DNA of 64,000 bases from Hemerocallis citrina (GCA_017893485.1 CM030361.1:305002822-305066821); one strand, 5' to 3'; shown: positions 32,454 to 44,352, numbered from the stretch's first letter. A program made the numbers and translations. Notes: generated by a model from the letters alone, not told the origin.

Positions 32454-33210
32454 TGATGCGGTTTGTTTTTGGTCGCAGTGTGGATGCACCAGGTGTGAGT
32501 TCGGACTCAATTTGTAATGAGGGAAGAGTGCGGCACGGGACGACGAGCGGGAGGCTCGCTTCGGCGCTTGAGGATCGGCTCGGATCGCCTCACCTCGGGT
32601 ACCTGCAGACGGTCCTGAGACACCAGGGTTTATCCCGGCGGCGGACCCTCCGACGATCTAGTCAGTCTCTGTGAGAGAGTAGCAATAACTAGGAAAATTT
32701 GGTGGCAAAAGATTGATTACCTGAAAAGGTGGGTGAAGGTCTAGTATTTACAGAGAAGTCTAACCAGGTTTGGATCCGCCTGGGGGCCGGGTCTGAACCC
32801 GAAAGCCCATGGGCCTGACGTGGCAGAAGGCCCAGGGGGTTTAGGGCTGACGTGGCAGTACCGAGAGTGGTAGAGGGCTGACGTGGCAAAGCCCTGGGTG
32901 GTATTTGGAGCTGACATGGCAGATCATGTGGCTCCTGTGCTCCTGGGAGAATCTGGTGGCCTAGGTTGTGCCAGGTCATCTTCATTCTTTACCAGGCTGG
33001 GCAGACGGCCCGGGGGGCTGTCTTGGATCGGAGGCCAAGGGCCATCGATGCTCGTCGGATACGAGTAGACCAGTTCTGTGGGGGTGAACTTGGGGTTCGG
33101 CGCCGACCCTGTAGTGGCTCGAAGCTGAGCCAGATTGTTATTTTTCCTATTTTTGAGCGAGAGCTGTACTGGGCCCAGGTTGGGCCCCAAACCATTTTTA
33201 CCCTACCACA
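32454..33210 (-). repeat. Tat element 3' LTR (757 bp)
   Basis: On the + strand it runs TGATGCGGTTTG...CCCTACCACA. In element orientation it begins TGTGGTAGGG and is preceded by the polypurine tract GGAGTGGGGGGCTTG (33211-33225 reversed). It matches 44372-45128 base for base apart from about 19 substitutions. Confidence 0.95.
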
Positions 33211-33303
33211 CAAGCCCCCCACTCCTGCGGGGGTGCGGGAGCTAGCCGTGGAGGAGTGTTTATGGTTGTAGAAATGGGATAGCGAATCGCTGGGTCTTCA
33301 TGA

Positions 33304-34232
33304 GGGGGTTGCCCTGATGTTAGAGCGAACCTCGAGCTGGCGAGGGTTGGTTGCCCTGATGTAAGAGCGAACCTCGAGCCGGCGAGGGTTGGTTGCCCTG
33401 ATGTAAGAGCAAATCTCGAGCCGGCCAGGGTTGGTTGCCCTGATGTAAGAGCGAACCTCGAGCCGGTGAGGGTTGGTTGCCCTGATGTAAGAGCGAACCT
33501 CGAGCCGGCGAGGGTTGGTTGCTCTGATGTAAGAGCGAACCTCGAGCCGGCGAGGGTTGGTTGCCCTGATGTAAGAGCGAACCTCGAGCCGGCGAGGGTT
33601 GGTTGCCCTGATGTAAGAGCGAACCTCGAGCCGGCGAGGGTTGGTTGCTCTGATGTAAGAGCGAACCTCGAGCTGGCGAGGGTTGGTTGCCCTGATGTAA
33701 GAACGAACCTCGAGCCGGCGAGGGTTGGTTGCCCTGATGTAAGAACGAACCTCGAGCCGGCGAGGGTTGGTTGCCCTGATGTAAGAGCGAACCTCGAGCC
33801 GGCGAGGGTGGGTTGCCCTGATGTAAGAGCGAACCTCGAGCCGGCGAGGGTGGGTTGCCCTGATGTAAGAGCGAACCTCGAGCCGGCGAGGGTGGGTTGC
33901 CCTGATGTAAGAGCGAACCTCGAGCCGGCGAGGGTTGGTTGCCCTGATGTAAGAGCGAACCTCGAGCTGGCGAGGGTGGGTTGCCCTGATGTAAGAGCGA
34001 ACCTCGAGCCGGCGAGGGTGGGTTGCCCTGATGTAAGAGCGAACCTCGAGCCGGCGAGGGTTGGTTGCCTTGATGTAAGAGCGAACCTCGAGCCGGCGAT
34101 GGTTGGTTGCCCTGATGTAAGAGCGAACCTCGAGCCGGCGAGGGTTGGTTGCCCTGATGTAAGAGCGAACCTCGAGCTGGCGAGGGTTGGCTGCCCTGAT
34201 GTAAGGGCGAACCTCGAGCCGGCGAGGGTGAT
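33304..34232. repeat. 42-bp minisatellite, about 22 copies
   Basis: The unit contains TTGCCCTGATGTAAGAGCG and ACCTCGAGCCGGCGAGG. Because 42 is a multiple of three, it yields a spurious + frame repeating VGCPDVRANLEPAR about 18 times; I do not count that as a gene. Each unit carries a potential hairpin, CCTCG-AGCCGG-CGAGG. A decayed copy at about 34276-34300 has CCTCGAGCTTTCGAGG, which still folds. The array lies in the 3' untranslated region of the Tat element, where such arrays are known to arise. Confidence 0.95.
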
Positions 34233-34649
34233 GGCGAGCCGTTGAGTCTTCCGGAGAAGATTACCCTGGTGCTAGACCGGACCTCGAGCTTTCGAGGGAT
34301 TATGGGTCGGCAAGGGTGATGGCGAGCCGTGGTGCCTTAGAAGGTTTGTGCGGAGTGGTCTGCCGTCTTTGCGGAGCATTGAAGGCGCTCCGGGATCTGT
34401 GTAATGTTTCAATTTCCTAGGGGCATTAATGGCGCCGCCTAATAAATGCATGTGGCACATGGGCTTCCGTCGATTGACTTTCCCAATGTCATAATGGCCG
34501 GTCTATGGGGGAGGCTATAAGTACCCCTCCCCCCACAGCGGGTTTGATCACGGCAAGGGTGGTCCACTGGCCATCAGAGGTGTCTGCTTCGGCGGACGTC
34601 TGTCTCTTGCAAAATTTTAACCCTGGCCGCATCGGGGAGGTGGTTACTC

Positions 34650-34850
34650 TGTCGCCTGGATCTTCTCTTGGATCTGATGGCTCTGATACGGTAGCCAGAT
34701 CCAGGGGAGATCAGGGCGAGAGGGGTAACGACCGAAATCCGTACCGGTAGATACGGAGCCTCGGAGTGGTGGTGGCTTTGCCGTCTGGATCCTTTTTCGG
34801 GTCAAACGACCCTGACATGGTTGTTTGGCCCGAGAGAGATCCAGACGGGA
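34650..34850. repeat. pair of long imperfect hairpins
   Basis: Hairpin 1 (about 34656-34704) pairs TGGATC with GATCCA and an inner GGCT with AGCC. Hairpin 2 (about 34782-34847) pairs CGTCTGGATC with GATCCAGACG and inner CGGGTCAAAC with GTTTGGCCCG. The modules are about 130-150 bp apart, and each is followed by a similar GAGGGG...GAGCCTCGGA phrase, so they look like diverged duplicates that kept their fold. Confidence 0.5.
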
Positions 34851-35273
34851 GGGGCATCAACCGTATTCCGGACCTGGGGCTGAAGAGCCTCGGATAGATG
34901 GGTCGTCTCCGATTGGAGGTGGGCCGATCTGTTTTCTGATAGGGCTCCAGGCGATGGTGGCTTCTGTCCCACCCTCGAACAGCTCGGGGTTTCGGCTGCC
35001 GAGGCTGTAAGCCCCGAGCTGCTCGCGGGTGAGAGGGGAGCCGACCGAGCCCTGGTGCCCGGGGTGTCTGTCGAAGGACGGCGCCTTAAATCTTAAGTAA
35101 AATGTTTTCTCTGCCGAACACTCCATCCGAACCGACCCTTGTGTCTGGCTGCCAGCCTGGCAGTGGATGACGTCAGCAGCGCACGTTTCGAGAACGTGGC
35201 GCGATTTTTCAGGCGGCAGTTGCATGTCAATCGGTGAACAGTAATTGCGAAAATCGAGGAGTCATTTTCATCC

Positions 35274-35437
35274 TCTATAAATGTCCCCCCCCCTACTGCC
35301 CACTTCTTTCTCGCTGCTTTCTTTTTGAAAAAAATCTACCAACACCTCAGCTCCCGTCCCTACCGTCTGCTGCACCAGGCTCGTTCTTCCGAAGCGACCC
35401 CAGGTTAGTTGGTAAGTCTGTATTAGTTTAGGCACAG
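35274..35437 (+). promoter_or_regulatory. TATA box and leader of the antisense gene in the Tat element
   Basis: CTATAAATG at 35275-35283 lies about 155 bp before the ATG at 35438. A pyrimidine-rich leader follows it. A possible short leader intron (CCCCAG/GTTAGT to TTAGGCACAG just before the ATG) is also visible. A second TATA-like GGCTATAAGTACC is at about 34512. The layout is that of an ordinary plant core promoter on the strand opposite to gag-pol. Confidence 0.5.
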
Positions 35438-38421
35438 ATGGATAGGGCTCAGTCTGGCTCGTCAGCGTCAACGTCTGGGGGGGAAGTGAAACCCGCCTCA
35501 AAATCGACTTCGTGGGAGGAGCCCGTGGTAGAGGGGGAATCTATACATCATGTGGAGACTTCTGAGTCGATTTCGTGGGAGGAGCTGGTAGGCGAGGAGG
35601 TGCCAGTGTATAATGTGAAGCCGTTGCGGTCTCGGAAGCCTTTTGTGGTGGAGAGCAGCGAATCTGAGGAGGGGGGCGGTAGTTCCGGCGAAGTTCAGAT
35701 TCTAGGGTTGGCTTCTGAAGAGGAGGGTGGCCCCGAAGGGGGTGAAGCCGAAGGGGCTCAGATAGGAGGTCAGGGTGTGGGCTCGAGTTCCATGCCGACC
35801 GGTCTGGGGCGATTATCTACCCCCTCGCCAGAACGAGCCAAGAAGAAGAGGGCTCCGAAGAAGAAGGGGTCGAGGACTGGTGGCTCGAGCCAGGCGCCTG
35901 TTCATCGAAACTTGATGACAGGGTCGCCCGTACAGCCCAAGCCGTTCCGTCGGTACCCAGACGATCTTTCCGATAAGGAGTTGTTTGGGGTCCAGCCGTC
36001 GTCGCCGAGCAGGAAGAAGGTGAAGATGGACACACTTCCGACCGTTCTGGAGCAGGTGATTTGGAGGCTTTGCAGCTGGCGTACCACATAGGGCCCAGCT
36101 ACGAGCTCATGCTGCCGAGTTCTACCCTTCGGCCGACCGACCCCCTGCCTGATTGGTATTGCGTCTTCCCCGTGGACGCCTTCATCTCCGGGCTGAGGCT
36201 GCCAGTCCACCCGTTCGTTCGCGAGGTGCTGAACTGGGCGTCCTTGGCGCCGATGCAGTATGGGCCAAACTCCTGGAAGCAGATCATCTGCTTCGTGCTG
36301 ATGTGCGAGGAACAGAAGGTACCCCTGCGGCTGAATGTGTTCCGAGCGATGCTGATGATCAGCTCGGCGGCTGAGGGTGTCTACTACATTTCGCCCCGGA
36401 GTAAGGGGAAGGTCGTTCACTGCCACCCAGACTCCATCAAGGATTGGAAAAAAAAATATCTGGTGATCCGGAGTGAGGAACCTTGGAACATTCCTACTCG
36501 ATGGAACCACTCTAAGCCGAGCCATCAACCGCCGAGGTCGAGGGATCTGACGGCCGAGGAGTGGGGGTTTGTCGAGCGCCTCCGTCTGTCGCATAGTATT
36601 AATTGGACGAAGGTGACGGAGGGTCATCTGGCGAGCGTCGGACTGAGCCCGGCCGTTCTGTGTATGTAGTTGTTTCTTTTCTCTCGGCCTTTTAGTACTT
36701 TCTTGCTCATTGTTCTTAATGGATTTCCTTGCAGATATGGATCTGGAATCGATCAAGGTAAGGAGACTCGCCATGAAGAAGGAGAAGGTCGAGAACAAGG
36801 GGGAGGCGATGAAGAGGCCGAGGGAGTCGTCCCTAGCCATCTCAGAGGCCCAGCTCGAGCCGAGGACCAAGAGGACCCGCTCGGAGACGGGCAAGGGGGT
36901 GGCTACTTCGAGGGGCCAGGGCCAAGCGAAGGCATCCAATCTTGACAAGGGGAAAGGTCCCTTGGTCGAGGTCGAGGAAGAGGACCCGGTGGTGGAGATG
37001 TTGCGGCAACGGTGGGCACCGGATTGGTCGGTTCGGATGGGGGACTATCTGACCGAGGAGGCCCAGGCCGTTGAGGTGGCGGAGAAGTTGGCCACCCCTC
37101 GCGACCGCAAGGAGATGGAGAGCGAGCCCGTGGAGATGGCGTTCACGCGCCTGGCGCAGGCCACCGTGCTGGTAAGCTCGTCGACCCTATCCCCTTGTTA
37201 ATTTTACTGCGGGAGTCTTTTTCTTATCTGCGCTTGTTGGTCGCAGGCTTGCATGCAGGGGCTAACGTAAAGAACCTCTACGAAGCGTCCCTGGCACAAG
37301 AGCGAGCTCGGGCGGATAAGAGCGAGCGGGAGATGAAGGAGATGTGGATCGAGCTCGGGGGCTCACACAAGACGGAGCAACAGATGAAGCTCGAGCTCGA
37401 GGCCAAGGATGCGAAGTGGGGGAAGAGGGTGGTCTCCTTGAAGAAGAAGTTCGCCAAGGAGAAGGAGGAGTTGATGAATGCGGGTCAGATGATGGTGATC
37501 AAGGCCCAGGACGAGTGTTATGCGAAGGCCCTCAGTCATGTGAGGCACTTCTACCCGACCATCGACCTGTCCAACTTTGAGTATGACATGGAGATCGAGG
37601 GGACACCGAAGACCCCTGGCGAAGAAGGGCCCGCTCTTGACCCGTCTGCCGACCCCCTGTGAACCCGTCTGCCGACGCTGAGGTGGGAAAACAATTTGTA
37701 TAATTTTGTCTTTCTTTTTCCCTCTCTCGATTGTATTTGCCTTCCGCGGACTGGCCACCGCATTTTTTTAAGAAGCAACTCAATTTATAAAAAAGGATTT
37801 TTTGACTGGCCAAGTGTTTTGACCTCGGATATTTCCGAATCTCTTTGCTTATGTGTGTTGAGTTGGCTGGTTCTCTTGTAGGTTGCGGCTCCCCTTCCCG
37901 AGGTGGGCCCCCGTCGTTCCGACGTGGCGTGGCTCCGGAGCAAAGTTGAGGCCCTGGAGGCCGCGTTGGTTCACTACCGAAAGGGGGCTCGTGACACTGA
38001 TGCGGCCTTCAACTATTATCGGAATAAGTCTGAAGCCTTAAGTGAGGAGACGAGCCGGCTGAGGAGGGCGATGGTGGATCGAAAACTCGGCAGTGTCGGT
38101 CTTGGACATGCCATGTCGAGTGCCTCGGTGCAGAGGCCCTCTTCTGAGAGGTTACTTTGTGATGTCATTGTGGAGAAGGAGATGGAGATACACCGTTACA
38201 AGACGATGCTGGGTGTCTCGACATCTTCCTCAGTGGGTCGGCGAGCAGAGGGGGTTCCCTCCGTGCTGCTGCTGTTGGAGCATATGCGACCAGTTGATGC
38301 CCAGAGCTCCGTGGCTGGTTTGTCGACCGTGGCTGAGCCTAAGGACCATCATGACGAGGAGAGGGCTCCTAGTCGCTCGGTCGGAGTGGTCCTGCCCTTC
38401 GTCGGACCCGAGGGGCCCTAA
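35438..38421 (+). pseudogene. antisense accessory gene of Tat element, spliced, frameshifted
   Basis: This is a plus-strand gene opposite to gag-pol. Exon A (35438-36661) encodes an acidic Ser/Gly-rich N-terminus, then a domain with VDAFISGLRLPVHPFVREVL, PNSWKQIICF and YYISPRSKGK. That matches the plant gypsy-associated family I know as Transposase_28 (putative gypsy type transposon), whose function is unknown. Intron 1 (36662-36734, GTATGT...TTGCAG) removes an in-frame stop and joins phase-correctly to exon B (36735-37171), a Lys/Glu-rich linker. Intron 2 (37172-37246, GTAAGC...TCGCAG) leads to exon C, which has a coiled-coil-like EREMKEM and KKKFAKEKEEL composition. A last exon (about 37882-38421, after CTCTTGTAG) adds VAWLRSKVEALEAAL. 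Single-base frameshifts near 36054, 37265 and 37660 disable this copy. Two AATAAA signals follow. Confidence 0.65.
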
Positions 38422-38489
38422 GATGGCGGCTTCCTCCAGTTTGAGATGAGTGGAGTGGTCCTGTAACGGTCTTTGTTTGTTTTCTCAGA

Positions 38490-38515
38490 ACCGAATAAAA
38501 GAGTATGAATAAAGA
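38490..38515 (+). terminator. poly(A) signals after the antisense gene
   Basis: AATAAA occurs at 38494-38499 and 38508-38513, 73 and 87 bp after the stop codon ending at 38421. This fits a 3' end for the plus-strand transcript. It lies before the integrase end of gag-pol on the other strand (38822), so the two genes converge without overlapping. Confidence 0.5.
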
Positions 38516-38821
38516 ATTCTTTTTCTTCTTTGCTCTGGTTGGTAGTGTAGTGAATGATGGCGGAGGCGAGGCTTGGCTCCGTCGATCCGCGAGGGATCGT
38601 CGTGGGGCCTTAGGAAGAGTCCCTGGTCTGGAGCCGGGTCGGACCTACCGAGACGTTGGGGACGATACCGGAGTGAGGACTCGGGTGCCGATCCCATTGT
38701 CTGGTGTTAGGTCGGAGCTGTCGAGGCATTTGGAGTTTGACAAAAAGAGATTTCTTTCATACAAGATAGGGAGGGTCGCTGAAGCGGCCCTTTACACATG
38801 AAAGCTTACAAAAGATGTTAT

Positions 38822-41800
38822 TTACATTAGCCAAGCTAGAACCAATGTTCGCTCTTCCAGGAACTTCATTAGGTGCTCGGCGTTCCAGGGTCGGCTGATG
38901 GGCCGGCCGTCCATATCTGCCAGTCGGTATGTACCAGGGCGTAATGCCTCGACTACACGGTATGGGCCTTCCCAGTTGGGAGCCAATTTCCTCTTCTTGG
39001 TTGGATCAGAGACAGACAGTTTTCGTAACACGAGGTCCCCCGCCTTGATATTTGTGGGGTGGACCTTCTTGTTGTAAAACTTTTCGATCCGTTGTTGGTA
39101 GATGCTTCTTCAGATTGAGGAATTCTCTCTGACTTCGGCGACGAGGTCCAGGTTGGCCCTCAAGCCGGATGAATTATCAGCTTCGTCGAAGGCCATGATA
39201 TGGGGAGAAGGCAGGCCGACCTCGACGGGGATGACTGCCTCCATCCCGTAGGTCAAGGTGAACGGTGTCTCTCCCGTGGGGATCCTCTTGGTGGTTCGGT
39301 GTGCCCAGAGCACGCTAGGCAGTTCCTCGACCCACAGCCCTTTGGGGGAACTGTCGAGGCGCTTTTTGAGGCCGTCGAGGATTTGCCTGTTCGCATTCTC
39401 CGCTTGGCCGTTGGACTGAGGGTGGCAAATAGCGGAGAAATGCTGCTGGATGCCGATGTCCACGCAGAAGGTTTGGAAGTTCTGACCTTGGAATTGGGTT
39501 CCGTTGTCTGTGACGAGGACCCGAGGGATTCCAAACCAGCAAATGATGTTCTTCCAAAAGAACTGTTGTACTTGGCGCTCGGTGATGCTGGACAGAGGCT
39601 CGGCTTCGAGCCACTTGGTGAAGTAGTCGATGGAGACTATTAAGAATTTCTTCTGCCCTACCGCTACGGGGAAGGGGCCCACAAGGTCCATGCCCCACAT
39701 GGCGAATGGGGTAGGACTAGCTAGGGATCGGAGATTGTCTTGAGGAAGCCTCTTGATGGGGGAGAACCTTTGGCACGGGCCGCATCTCTTGACTAGGTCT
39801 TGCGAGTCTTGGAGCATGGTCGGCCAATAGTACCCCTGATTCAGGGCCTTCCGAGCGAGCGTCCTGCTCCCCATGTGGCATCCGCCGATCCCCTCATGAA
39901 GATCTTTGAGCACGTAGCGGGCCTCGTCGCTGGTGAGACAGCAGAGGTACGGCTTGCCGTCGGCCAAGGTGTATGAGCGTTTGAAGAGGATGTCATCAAT
40001 CATGACGAACCTTTCAGCTCGGACCCTGACTCGTTTGGCTTCGGCTTGGTCTTCTGGAAGCTCGGCATTGATTAAGAATTTTCGGATGGGAGTGGTCCAG
40101 TCGTCTAGACTGGCTCCGTCTTGGACACACATTGCCTCCTGGTCTTGATCGTTGATACTTGGCTTTAGGAGGATTTCTATGAGTACCGTTTGGTCGAGAC
40201 CCTCGAAGGAGGAAGAGGCAAGTTTTGACAACGCGTCTGCTTGAGCGTTCTGCTCCCTAGGGACTCGAATGACTGCGGAGTGGCAGAAGGACGCTAGGAG
40301 ACGTCGGACTACTGCCAAATACCTCACCATGCGTTCATCGCGGGCTTCGTATTCTCCGGTGATCTGATTGACCACGAGCTGAGAATCGCTGAAGGCCCGG
40401 ATTTGCTTGGCTCCGGCTCGATGTGCTAGGGTCAATCCGGCGATCATGGCCTCGTATTCCGCCTCGTTGTTAGAGGCCGGAAAGTTGAGGCGGAGGGAGT
40501 ATTGAAGTAAGAATTGGTCGGGACCACGAAGGATGATGCCAGCCCCACTCCCTATTTCGCATGATGATCCATCGACAAAGACCTCCCAGGTCGGATCCGA
40601 GGCCTCTGTGCAGGGCTGCTCGGAGACGGTGCACTCAGTGATGAACTCGGCGAGGGCCTGCCCTTTGATGGCCGTCCTCGGCTGGTAGCTGATGTCGAAC
40701 TGACTCAGCTCAATCGACCACTTGACTAAGCGGCCGGATTTTTCGGGCTTGTGAAGGATAGTCTTCAGTGGTTGGTCGGTTAGTACTTGGACGAAGTGGG
40801 CCTGGAAGTAAGGACGAAGCTTCCGGGCTGCCATGACCAAGGCATAGGCCACCTTCTCTATCTTTGCGTACCTCGTCTCGGCGGGAAGCAGAACTTTGCT
40901 CACATAGTACAATGGCCTCTGGACTCCATCTTCCTCCTGGACGAGGACAGCGCTGAGGGCGCTATCCGAGGCGGACAGGTAGAGCCATAGTGGTTCGCCT
41001 GGCTCGGGCTTGCTGAGGAGAGGGGGGTTGGCTAGGTACTGCTTCAGCTGTTCGAAGGCCTCTTGTTGATGGGTACCCCACTCGAAGCCCCCCTTTCTGC
41101 GTAGAGCCTTGAAGAAGAGGAGAGACTTCTCCCCTGACTTGGAGAGGAAACGGCTGATTGCAGCCAATCGGCCCGTGAGCCTCTGAACCTCTTTGACATT
41201 CCGGGGTGGGGCCATGTCAATAATTGCTTGGATCTTCTCGGGGTTCGCCTCGATGCCGTGCTGGCTGACGATGAACCCTAGGAACTTCCCAGTGGATACG
41301 CCGAAGGCGCATTTAGCCAGTTTGAGCCTCATATTGTGATGTCGGAGGACTCCGAAGGCTTCCTCGAGGTCGGCGACGTGGTCCGGCCCGACCCGGCTTT
41401 TGACGAGCATGTCGTCGACATAGACTTCCATGTTACGGCCGATCAGGTCTTTGAAAATTCTGTTGACGAGCCGTTGGTATGTGGCTCCAGCGTTTTTTAG
41501 CCCGAAGGGCATAACGCGGTAGCAGAATAGACCCTGGTCGGTGACGAACGAGGTCTTGGAGATGTCCGGTGGAAACATCCGGATCTGATTGTACCCTGAG
41601 AATGCGTCCATGAAGGACAGTAGCTCATGTCCCGAGGTTGCGTCGATCAAGGCGTCGATGCGGGGGAGGGGAAAGGATCTTTTGGACATGCTTTGTTTAA
41701 GTCCGTAAAGTCGATACAGATCCGCCAGCCCCCGGTTGCCTTCTTCACCATGACGACATTAGCCAACCACTCGGGGTAGCTGACTTCCTGAATGAATCGA

Positions 41801-42084
41801 GCCGACAAGAGCTTGTCGACCTCTGCCTTCACAATTTGCTGCCTCTCCGGTGCGACTTTGCGCCTCTTTTGGACAACCGGCTTAGAGTCTGGGATGACGC
41901 TTAGCCAATGCATAATCAAGTCTTCGGAGATCCCGGGCATGTCGGAGGGCTTCCAGGCGAAGAGATCAACGTTGCGGCGGATGCAGGCGATTATGCCTGG
42001 CTTCAAGTCCTCGGGGAGCGAGCGGCTCACCCGGAACCACTTTGATTCATCCTCGGCGCCGAACGGAACCTCCTCCAGCTTGTC
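38822..42084 (-). pseudogene. Tat pol: reverse transcriptase, two RNase H domains, integrase
   Basis: Reverse transcriptase includes GGWRICIDFTDLNKACP, MDAFSGYNQI, MPFGLKNAGATYQ and the catalytic YVDDML. The first RNase H is the usual gypsy one (LYLSASDSALSAVLVQ, ending near QALAEFITEC). A second, complete RNase H follows: EVFVDGSSCEIGSGAGI, NNEAEYEAMIAGL, AFSDSQLVVNQI and NAQADALSKLA, giving the D-E-D-D set. This dual arrangement is the hallmark of the Tat lineage. Integrase shows the H2C2 zinc site (GCHMGSRT, RCGPCQRF), VTDNGTQF and SNGQAENANR. The frame is broken by single-base shifts near 42085 and 41672 and by a TGA at 39110-39112, after which the integrase C-terminus continues in the same frame to 38822. 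Confidence 0.93.
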
Positions 42085-44284
42085 GACAGGCTCTGGGCGG
42101 GACCGTCCCTCTCGGGTTCGAGCTCAACGACGTCGAGGGGGAACACACCTCCTCCGACGGCGGTCATGTAGCATGACCGTGCTGCTTCCTAGCTACCTCG
42201 GACTACGCCGACCCCTTGCGAGGTGGGAAATTTAAGCTTCAGATGGTATGCCGAAGGTACCGCTTGAAGGGAGCATAGTCCGGGTCGGCCGAGTATGGCG
42301 TTGTAGGCTGCTTTGACGTTTACCACCATGAAATCCATGGACTCGGTCCTCTTGACAGGAGCCGATCCCACGGTGATGTCGAGAGTAACAATCCCTTCTA
42401 TCACGACAGGGATGCCAGAAAACCCATGCAAGGTGTACCCGGCTGGCTTGAGTTTGCCTCTGGGTAGTTTGAGATTCTCGAAGGCCTCAAGGAAGAGAAT
42501 GTTTACCGAGCTGCCGTTGTCGACGAGAATTCGTCGAACTTCACAATTAGCCATGTGGAGGCTGATGACGAGGGCGTCGCAATGAGGGAGGCGAATGCCT
42601 TCGAGGTCCTCTCCGAAGAAGGAGACAGGCACCGGTTGCAACTTGGGTGAGGGGTTGTCTTGGACAGCATTCACCTCTCGGATGAAGGCTTTTCGGGAAG
42701 TATTTGACTCTCCCCCCATTGGTCCCCCGTGGACACAGTGCAAGATGAATGGCGTATCCGCGGCTCCCTCGGGCTCGGGGTCCCGACCCTGGATGCGGTT
42801 CGGAGTAGGGTTCAGAGGCGAAAGCCTCCGGTTCCTAGCATCTCGCCAATCCCGTGGGCCTTCTCTGGTGAATTCTCGGAGGTACCCTCGTGAGATGAGG
42901 TCCTCAATTTCGTCTTTCAGGGCCCGACATTGGTCGGTTTCGTGCCCATGATCCCTGTGGAAACGGCAGTAGAAGTGCTGGTCTCGCTTCTTGTTGTTGC
43001 TTGATCGGGGAGGTAGTCGGACAATGCCTTTGTCTTCGATTTCTAAGAGGATGGCGGACACGTTGTGTGTCAAGGGAGTGTACCTTTCGAAGCGAGGGAC
43101 CGGAGGTGCCCTCTTCGCGCCGACCCCTTCCTTTGCTGATTTCTTGGCAGGTTCGGCCTCATCGACCCTGCGCTTGCCCTTCCCCATGACTTCTTTGCTG
43201 CCCTCTGGGTTCAGAGCTTCCTCAGCTCGTATGTACTTCTCGACCCGGTTGAGAAGGTCAGGGAAGTCCAGAGGTGGCCGCTTTTCCAAAGAGACCTTTA
43301 GCTGGTTGTGGCGGACATTGTGCCGGAAAGCTGCCGAGGCGACCCCTGCGTCGAGGGCAGAGACAGATCTGGCCTCGGTTGTGAACCTCTTGACGAAGTT
43401 GCGGAGTGACCCCCCTTTCTCTGACTGAGGTCGAGCAGGGAAGCGCTCGTCCTTTCGCTCTTCCGACTTGTAATGAAGTGGGCCAGGAAGCTGGCTTCCA
43501 GCTGGTCGAATGAGAAGATCGAGCCAGGGGTGAGCTTGGAGAACCAATCCCTGGCCGGACCCCGGAGGGTGGCCGGGAAGGCTCGGCACAGCAGGGGATC
43601 CGAAGTGCTGTGAATCATCATGAGGGTTTTGAAGCCCTCTGGATCACCCTCGCCGTTGTAAGTCTCGAACTGCGGAGGCCGGAAGTTCCGGGGGATCTCT
43701 GCTTCTATGATATTGACGGAAAATGGAGGTCGAGAAGGCCTCCGCCCTTGGACTAGGTTGGGATTCCTGTCGCCGATGCGCTCGATTCGATTCTCCATCT
43801 CCAGGAGGCGTCGGAGCACCTCGTCTGCGCGCTCTGGCGGGGGAGTCGGCGCACAAGTGTGGCTTCTCCCTTCGCTCATTTGAGTGGTTCGGCCGTAGGG
43901 CGCGGACCTCTGCGCTCCGTGGAGGGCCTCCAAGATTTCCTCTCTGAAGCTTCTGAACTCGCCCCTGGTGACCCCGCCGTGGTCGGAAGGGTCGGGTCGG
44001 GGCGTAGGAACTCGGCCGATGCGGCTGAGCGCCGACGGCCTTTCCCTTTGCACGGGCCTGAAATGGTTCGAGACCAAGTTGGAAGCGGTCCCTCCCCTAG
44101 CCTGGCTAGCCCTTCGGTTCACGATGACCCGACAAAGGTCGGGTTCGGCGACGTGTGAAGCGCTTCGCTGGGGTCCGGGGTTTCCACCCGAATTATTGGA
44201 TGCTTGCCCTCCGTCGAGGGCCCCCTCGGGAGCAGGCCCATCTGGTTGGGCGGAACGGGCTGATCTTCGGGCTCGGGGAGCCAT
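42085..44284 (-). pseudogene. Tat gag-protease, frameshifted
   Basis: The start is the ATG at 44284 (MAPRARRSARSAQ), about 85 bp after the primer-binding site. The retrotransposon gag core is visible as PPQFETYNGEGDPEGF, LRGPARDWFSKL and FLAHFITSRKSERT. A one-base gain in a run of six C (43410-43415, + strand) shifts the frame; the shifted frame continues with LRNFVKRFTTEA. A Cys/His-rich knuckle-like HFYCRFHRDHGHETDQC follows. The aspartic protease has RILVDNGSSVNILF (catalytic Asp in DNGSS, typical of the group) and YNAILGRPGL. A TAG at 42189-42191 interrupts the frame before the reverse transcriptase. Gag forms the particle and the protease cuts the polyprotein. Confidence 0.9.
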
Positions 44285-44352
44285 GGGAGATTGGGTCGAG
44301 GGAGAGCGTCGGTGGCGAGGCTCGGACTCACGTCCGTACCGGATAAAGTTTT

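Noticed and set aside
33304..34232. CRISPR-like regular repeat
   Set aside because: Units are contiguous with no unique spacers and the DNA is plant nuclear; it is a minisatellite.
33466..34245. 259-codon open frame repeating VGCPDVRANLEPAR
   Set aside because: It is a by-product of a 42-bp minisatellite whose length is a multiple of three; no initiation context, and the repeat is in the retrotransposon 3' UTR.
35902..36948. 348-codon minus-strand frame opposite the antisense gene
   Set aside because: It is a shadow of the plus-strand exons in GC-rich DNA; no recognisable motifs, and it crosses introns and frameshifts of the other strand.
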